This document shows positions 60,110-64,000 of a stretch of 64,000 nucleotides of DNA, piece by piece. This DNA is from VXRD01 sp965232265. Its GTDB lineage: Bacteria > Latescibacterota > UBA2968. The stretch's first letter is position 1, and each line of letters starts with the position of its first letter. The notes under the pieces were generated by a model. It worked only from the letters and a program-made list of their open reading frames with translations. It was not told where the DNA came from and did no database searches. The position numbers were made by a program, and so were the translations under genes. Location: contig CBDDPH010000002.1 of the NCBI GenBank assembly GCA_965232265.1, positions 1,240,001 to 1,304,000 of the forward strand, in the 5' to 3' direction.

Positions 60110-61398
60110 CTATTAACGCGCCTGTACCAATTTTGCAACACATCGTACAAATGCGCCTGTTTCTCGTTATAATTGGGATCGTTCAGCAGATTATTCATCT
60201 CGTAGGGATCATTCTCCAAATCGAACAGATGTGTTGCCACAAAGCCCTCTTTCTCCACCACCAGCTTAAACGCGCCTTCGCGCACCATACACCAGGGCTG
60301 CATTTCTGAAAACACGGGTCGGTCTAAGGTCTGAGAAGGATCGCTCATCAGAGACGCGAAACTGTCGCCCTCAACCGAAGGAACGGGAGGTTGCCCCGCA
60401 TAATCTACACACGTCGCAAAAAAATCCACACCAGACACCAGATCATCCACCACTGCACCTGCCGCGCCACCCGGTGCGCGAACAATCAGGGGAATGCGAC
60501 TCGACTCCTCCCACGCCTTGCCCTTATTCGTCTCTCCGTGACTGCCCTGCAAATCCCCGTGATCCGACGTAAACATCACCACCGTATTATCCCGCAATCC
60601 CATGCGATCCAGCGCATCCATCATCCGCCCCACATTTGCATCCAACTGCGTCACCATCGCGTAATACGCGCGCAGATATTCATCGAGATCATTGCCATAG
60701 CGCTGATAAACCGGATCGTTCTCTTGAGGCTTGGGACTCGGCGGACTGTGTGTCCTCGTATAGGGATCAACCTCCACGCAATTTGGACGTCGCGCAAGGG
60801 TCACGCCCCGATACATCTCGTCGTATTCGTATCCCGGCTGCTCGGGATAATGCGGATTCTGATAGGACACAAACAGCGCGAAAGGCGCGTTTTCCGCCAT
60901 CTTCTCCACGCGCTCAATCGCAATATCACTCGTCACATCCGTTCTGTGATCATCATACCAATGCTCATCGCCCGCTTCATCGTAAAATTTCACACTGTGC
61001 AAAAAATCGTTATAACACTGATACCCGATAAACTCCGTAAAATCCGCCCGCAACTCGGGCGGAATCCACACATTACCTGTTGCGCCCAAATGCCACTTGC
61101 CCACCCAACCCGTTCGATACCCCGCGTCATTCAGCGTGCCTGCCAGTGTGCGCGTCCCCTCGGGAATATACCGCCCATTGCGCAACGTATCTGTCTGCGA
61201 TCCGTACTGCCCCGAAATCAGCGTCGCGCGAAACGGCGTACAAACCGGTGCATTGGAATAACAATTGCGAAACAAAACCCCTTCTCGCGCCAGCTTGTCC
61301 AGATTTGGCGTATGAATATCCTCCGTCCCCATACACCCCATCGCAAAAGCGTGCATCTGATCGGCAAAAAGAAAAAGAATATTCGGTCTATCGCTCAT
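60106..61398 (-). CDS. Sulfatase (FGly, Cys-type)
   Basis: A 430-residue type I sulfatase. The start RPNILFLFADQMHAFAMGC holds a metal Asp, the formylglycine motif CTPFRATLISG (C-x-P-x-R) is present, then GKWHLG and the DHG metal motif FTSDHGDLQGSHG. No signal peptide is seen, so a cytosolic location is likely unless the start is wrong. It needs an FGE or anSME maturase, not in the window. It lies near a second sulfatase and an LDH2-family dehydrogenase, consistent with sulfated glycan or sugar-acid catabolism. Confidence 0.95.
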   Translation of the reverse strand: MSDRPNILFLFADQMHAFAMGCMGTEDIHTPNLDKLAREGVLFRNCYSNAPVCTPFRATLISGQYGSQTDTLRNGRYIPEGTRTLAGTLNDAGYRTGWVGKWHLGATGNVWIPPELRADFTEFIGYQCYNDFLHSVKFYDEAGDEHWYDDHRTDVTSDIAIERVEKMAENAPFALFVSYQNPHYPEQPGYEYDEMYRGVTLARRPNCVEVDPYTRTHSPPSPKPQENDPVYQRYGNDLDEYLRAYYAMVTQLDANVGRMMDALDRMGLRDNTVVMFTSDHGDLQGSHGETNKGKAWEESSRIPLIVRAPGGAAGAVVDDLVSGVDFFATCVDYAGQPPVPSVEGDSFASLMSDPSQTLDRPVFSEMQPWCMVREGAFKLVVEKEGFVATHLFDLENDPYEMNNLLNDPNYNEKQAHLYDVLQNWYRRVNR

Positions 61399-61471
61399 CT
61401 ATTGCCCCTTGTGTCAGTGGTTAGTGGTTAGTGGAACAGAAGCAACTCCGTTCCACGCCGCTCAGCATAAC

Positions 61472-61490
61472 AAAAACGCCAGACAGGCGT
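61472..61490 (-). terminator. Weak terminator after the LDH2 gene
   Basis: A 5-bp stem ACGCC / GGCGT (61476-61480 with 61486-61490) then five T on the minus strand. It would separate the LDH2 gene from the downstream sulfatase; strength is low. Confidence 0.35.
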
Positions 61491-61507
61491 AACATCCGTT
61501 TTTAATT

Positions 61508-62518
61508 CTAAAACCGCGACCCTTCAAATTGTCCAAACGGCGACGAAACCCCGACACTATCGCCCACTTTCTCCAGCAGATCGCGGTGCTCATCAGTCAT
61601 GGGAATACCGATCTCGCGGTGCTCTCTTTCCCATTGCCATTCCATACCGCCAGCCAACTCGGCGCGATCGTGTCCCGGCAGGGGTTTTGTGGCACGCGCC
61701 TCGCCGACATAGCGATCCATCTCTCGCTTAAACATCTCCACATCGGCAAATCGCCTCACATCAAACACCGCAATAAACGCACCTTGATGCGGCGCTGCAC
61801 CTTTGCCTTCACCTGTAAACGCATATCCTTCATTCCAGATACCCGTCAAAATTCCCCCCATCGCCTGTAGCACAGCCGCCAGCCCCAACCCCTTAAAAAC
61901 CGCGGCGGGAAACTGCTCGAATGATTCTTCACTATATGGGATAAAGTGCGCTGCCATATCCATAACCAGAGGGGGTTGTTCGCCAGCGGGCACGGCAATG
62001 CTGATCGGCGATCCACCCGACGCACTCATAACCGTCGCATCTGGACGCGGGCGATAGCGATGAGAAGACAGTGCCATCCCGATACAATCGCTGGCAAGCG
62101 CCATACGGGAATAATTGCCCGCCGCGCCAAAGTGGAAGTGATTGCGCGTCGTCACCGTACTCACCCCCACCTTTAACGCCTTTTCAATCGCCATCTCCGT
62201 TCCCCGATGCGATGGGAAATATCCCAACCCACCGTCTCCATCCAGTATAGCTGTCGCCTCTGACTCGGACACCACCGTCACATTGGGCCGCGGATTGGTA
62301 TGCCCATTTTTCATTTGCGATATATAGTCGCGCACCTGCTGCGTGCCGTGGCTGAACACACAGCGCAAATCATTCGCCGTCAACGTAGTCGCCATGTGCT
62401 GCGCGTGTTTTTCAGACGTATCCACAGCGAGAAAAAGCGTACGCACATAAGCTTCCATCACCTCGCATGGCACGCGAATCCCCTGTTCCGGATGTGAATT
62501 AAACAATCGCGATGGCAT
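61508..62518 (-). CDS. LDH2-family (malate/L-lactate/ureidoglycolate) dehydrogenase
   Basis: A 336-residue NAD(P)-dependent 2-hydroxy-acid dehydrogenase of the LDH2/MDG superfamily. Typical motifs are FSHGTQQVRDYI, the catalytic region TTRNHFHFGAAGNYS, MSASGGSPISIAVPAGEQPP and VMDMAAHF. The substrate cannot be told from sequence. It lies 13 nt upstream of the second sulfatase's end, in the same direction, and with the sulfatases probably serves sugar-acid breakdown. Confidence 0.9.
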   Translation of the reverse strand: MPSRLFNSHPEQGIRVPCEVMEAYVRTLFLAVDTSEKHAQHMATTLTANDLRCVFSHGTQQVRDYISQMKNGHTNPRPNVTVVSESEATAILDGDGGLGYFPSHRGTEMAIEKALKVGVSTVTTRNHFHFGAAGNYSRMALASDCIGMALSSHRYRPRPDATVMSASGGSPISIAVPAGEQPPLVMDMAAHFIPYSEESFEQFPAAVFKGLGLAAVLQAMGGILTGIWNEGYAFTGEGKGAAPHQGAFIAVFDVRRFADVEMFKREMDRYVGEARATKPLPGHDRAELAGGMEWQWEREHREIGIPMTDEHRDLLEKVGDSVGVSSPFGQFEGSRF

Positions 62519-62530
62519 AAATCCTCCTTC

Positions 62531-64000
62531 TCACGCATACCATTGAATCTGGGGCATATCGGATTTTGGGGGTGGAGGCCAGTGCTGCCCGCGCTGGCTG
62601 GTCAGCCCCCGATTGGGACCGGGGTGATAGGGCTGGTCTGGCAGACCCACCAATTGTCCATTCTCGATCCAAGTTTCATCCTCGCCGTAAAGCTCGCCAA
62701 CCAAGAGCGCGGTCAACCGCGTCAGGGCCTGGGCATGTTGTGGATCGCACGCCAAATCCACGAGTTCACAGGGATCGTTTTTCAGATCAAAAAGCTGCTG
62801 GTAATTTCCCACAGAATAGTAAATCAACTTGTAGCGCCCATCGCAAATCATCCGCGTCGCGTGGGCATCTTCGCCGACCTCGCCGTAAAACCAATCCCGT
62901 TTTTGCTCACCAACCATCGACATTCCCTCCACGGTATCGGGAATATCCACACCCGCCAGATCCAATAACGTGGGCATCACATCTTGCCACCCCAATAGGC
63001 GATCATCCACGCGGTTGAACCCGACCCGCTCATCGCCAGCCGTCCCCAACAAAATCATTGGAATATTGGCCGACCCCTCGTAGAAAAGCCGCTTCGCCAA
63101 CATATTGTGATTGCCCAACATATCGCCGTGATCCGACGTAAAACAAATAATCGTATTGTCGAGCAACCCCTCCTCCCTCAGCGTGCCGATCAGCACGCGC
63201 AGACTGTGGTCAATATGGGTACACAGCGCATAAAATGCACGCTGCGCCATCTCGATTTGCACCGCACTGTGCTTGTCTCCTCGCGCGGTCATCGATTGAA
63301 GACTATAGGGAAGATCTCCAGCCCGAACCCAATCGCCCATAACCGGCGTATCCATCTCCATATCCCGATAAAAATCCAGGTACTTCTGCAACGGCACAAT
63401 CGGCGGATGTGGATGCCGATAGGAAATAAACCAGAACGAAGGGCGCGTGGGATCTCGCCTTTTAATAAATCGCGCCATATTTTGAGTCGCCCAATTCGTC
63501 GCATGAGTTTCGTCGGGCAAATGCCAGGGTATCGCACCATACTCGTTATTGCTCATGCCGTGATTAAAGTGCTCGCCCGCATAGCCCTGATCGCCTAAAA
63601 AAAGCTCGTAATCGTCGAGAACCCCGTACTGCGTGCGCCCCTCTTCATCTAAAATCACATCGTCAAACCCAATGCGGTCCCGCTGCGGAAACACATGCAA
63701 CTTGCCCACGGCATACGCCTGATATCCCGCATTGCGAAACGTCTGCGCCAGAGTTGGCATATCGGGCATTTCGAGTGTCTCCTTAAACACGCGATCCCCG
63801 TGTGTTCGCGGCGTGGTACCCGTCATCAACGTGCGCCGCGCCGGAATACACACCGGACATTCGGCATAACAATTGGAAAAACGCACGCCACTTCGCGCCA
63901 ATTCATCTAGCGTCGGCGTCTGAATAACAGGATGACCAGCACATCCCAAAAGATGCGCTGGCCAGTGATCTGTCGAAATCAACAAGACGTTCGGTTGTAC
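62531..64000 (-). CDS. Sulfatase (FGly, Cys-type), 5' end beyond the right edge
   Basis: At least 490 codons (the frame stays open through VQPNVLLISTDHWPAHLLG to the window edge, so the true start is upstream). Metal Asp in STDHW, formylglycine motif CIPARRTLMTG (C-x-P-x-R), GKLHV and the DHG motif FTSDHGDMLGNHN are present. It is a type I sulfatase, more like arylsulfatase/iduronate-sulfatase relatives, and only partly similar to the one at 60106-61398. No signal peptide is visible in the part seen. Confidence 0.93.
   Translation of the reverse strand, partial: VQPNVLLISTDHWPAHLLGCAGHPVIQTPTLDELARSGVRFSNCYAECPVCIPARRTLMTGTTPRTHGDRVFKETLEMPDMPTLAQTFRNAGYQAYAVGKLHVFPQRDRIGFDDVILDEEGRTQYGVLDDYELFLGDQGYAGEHFNHGMSNNEYGAIPWHLPDETHATNWATQNMARFIKRRDPTRPSFWFISYRHPHPPIVPLQKYLDFYRDMEMDTPVMGDWVRAGDLPYSLQSMTARGDKHSAVQIEMAQRAFYALCTHIDHSLRVLIGTLREEGLLDNTIICFTSDHGDMLGNHNMLAKRLFYEGSANIPMILLGTAGDERVGFNRVDDRLLGWQDVMPTLLDLAGVDIPDTVEGMSMVGEQKRDWFYGEVGEDAHATRMICDGRYKLIYYSVGNYQQLFDLKNDPCELVDLACDPQHAQALTRLTALLVGELYGEDETWIENGQLVGLPDQPYHPGPNRGLTSQRGQHWPPPPKSDMPQIQWYA

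Noticed and set aside
60391..61431. 346-codon plus-strand frame opposite the sulfatase
   Set aside because: Antisense to a well-conserved sulfatase, Arg/Ile/His-rich, no motif or ribosome site.
1..64000. CRISPR array, tRNA or rRNA genes
   Set aside because: No regularly spaced repeats, cloverleaf-like sequences with CCA ends or conserved rRNA stretches were noticed; short repeats seen are tandem or palindromic, not spaced. A tRNAscan-SE and CRISPR finder run would settle this.

Overview
The window reads as a chromosomal segment of a Gram-negative, FCB-like bacterium. It has outer-membrane beta-barrels, TonB-dependent receptor plus PorV-like proteins, lipoproteins with clear lipoboxes, a eukaryote-like long IleRS, sulfatases and LDH2-type dehydrogenases. 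This combination resembles Latescibacterota or Poribacteria-type genomes, but no rRNA or other phylogenetic marker is present, so the placement is an inference. No tRNA, rRNA, CRISPR array or intact insertion sequence was seen. Recognisable promoters follow the sigma70 pattern (TTGACA, 16-17 nt, TATNNT-like), and ribosome binding sites are good AGGAG types, which settled many starts.

Layout. 1-5.7 kb (minus): mreD fragment, mltD-like transglycosylase, SPOR lipoprotein, mtnA, rsfS, a LytR_C protein and a small secreted protein. 5.9-11 kb (minus): a small RHH antitoxin-like gene, carA, pyrC, a LarA/DUF2088 protein and an iron alcohol dehydrogenase. 11.1-14.3 kb (minus): a large peptidase/propeller/barrel protein whose 5' end appears fused to a transposase-like start, next to HEPN-like gene remnants. 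14.5-20.3 kb (plus): argH, a coupled unknown, then envelope proteins, a gamma-carbonic-anhydrase-like protein and a CxxCH barrel protein. 20.3-25.1 kb (minus): ileS, a compact 45-codon peptide unit and an ATP/ADP-translocase-like protein. 25.2-25.8 kb (plus): higBA. 25.8-28 kb (minus): a degenerate 5'-nucleotidase fused to a barrel.

28.5-35.8 kb (plus) is the most unusual part: five tightly packed genes encoding a voltage-sensor-like membrane domain fused to a P-loop ATPase, an MscS channel, a CASTOR/POLLUX-like RCK channel, and two more MscS-type proteins. Facing it at 36.1-37.0 kb (minus) is pspA with a small membrane protein, behind a consensus sigma54 promoter. Together they look like a membrane-tension/ion-homeostasis neighbourhood, although only the five-gene packing is direct evidence of joint function.

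37.3-44.4 kb (minus): PorV-like protein, a giant surface protein with a FlgD/T9SS-like C-terminus, and a TonB receptor. 44.5-49 kb (minus): Uma2 nuclease, then XdhC, CoxE and MoxR/CoxD molybdenum-hydroxylase maturation proteins and a Nudix hydrolase. 49.4-59.4 kb: a phosphate-starvation block with pstS-pstC-pstA-pstB-phoU (minus), a porin-like gene (minus) and ppk (plus), with Pho-box-like 11-bp direct repeats upstream of pstS and of the porin. 59.4-64 kb (minus): a two-pore-helix potassium channel, two Cys-type sulfatases and an LDH2-family dehydrogenase; the last sulfatase runs off the right edge.

Intergenic gaps carry several palindromic repeat families, including one 71-nt sequence present twice, identical and inverted, 21 kb apart.
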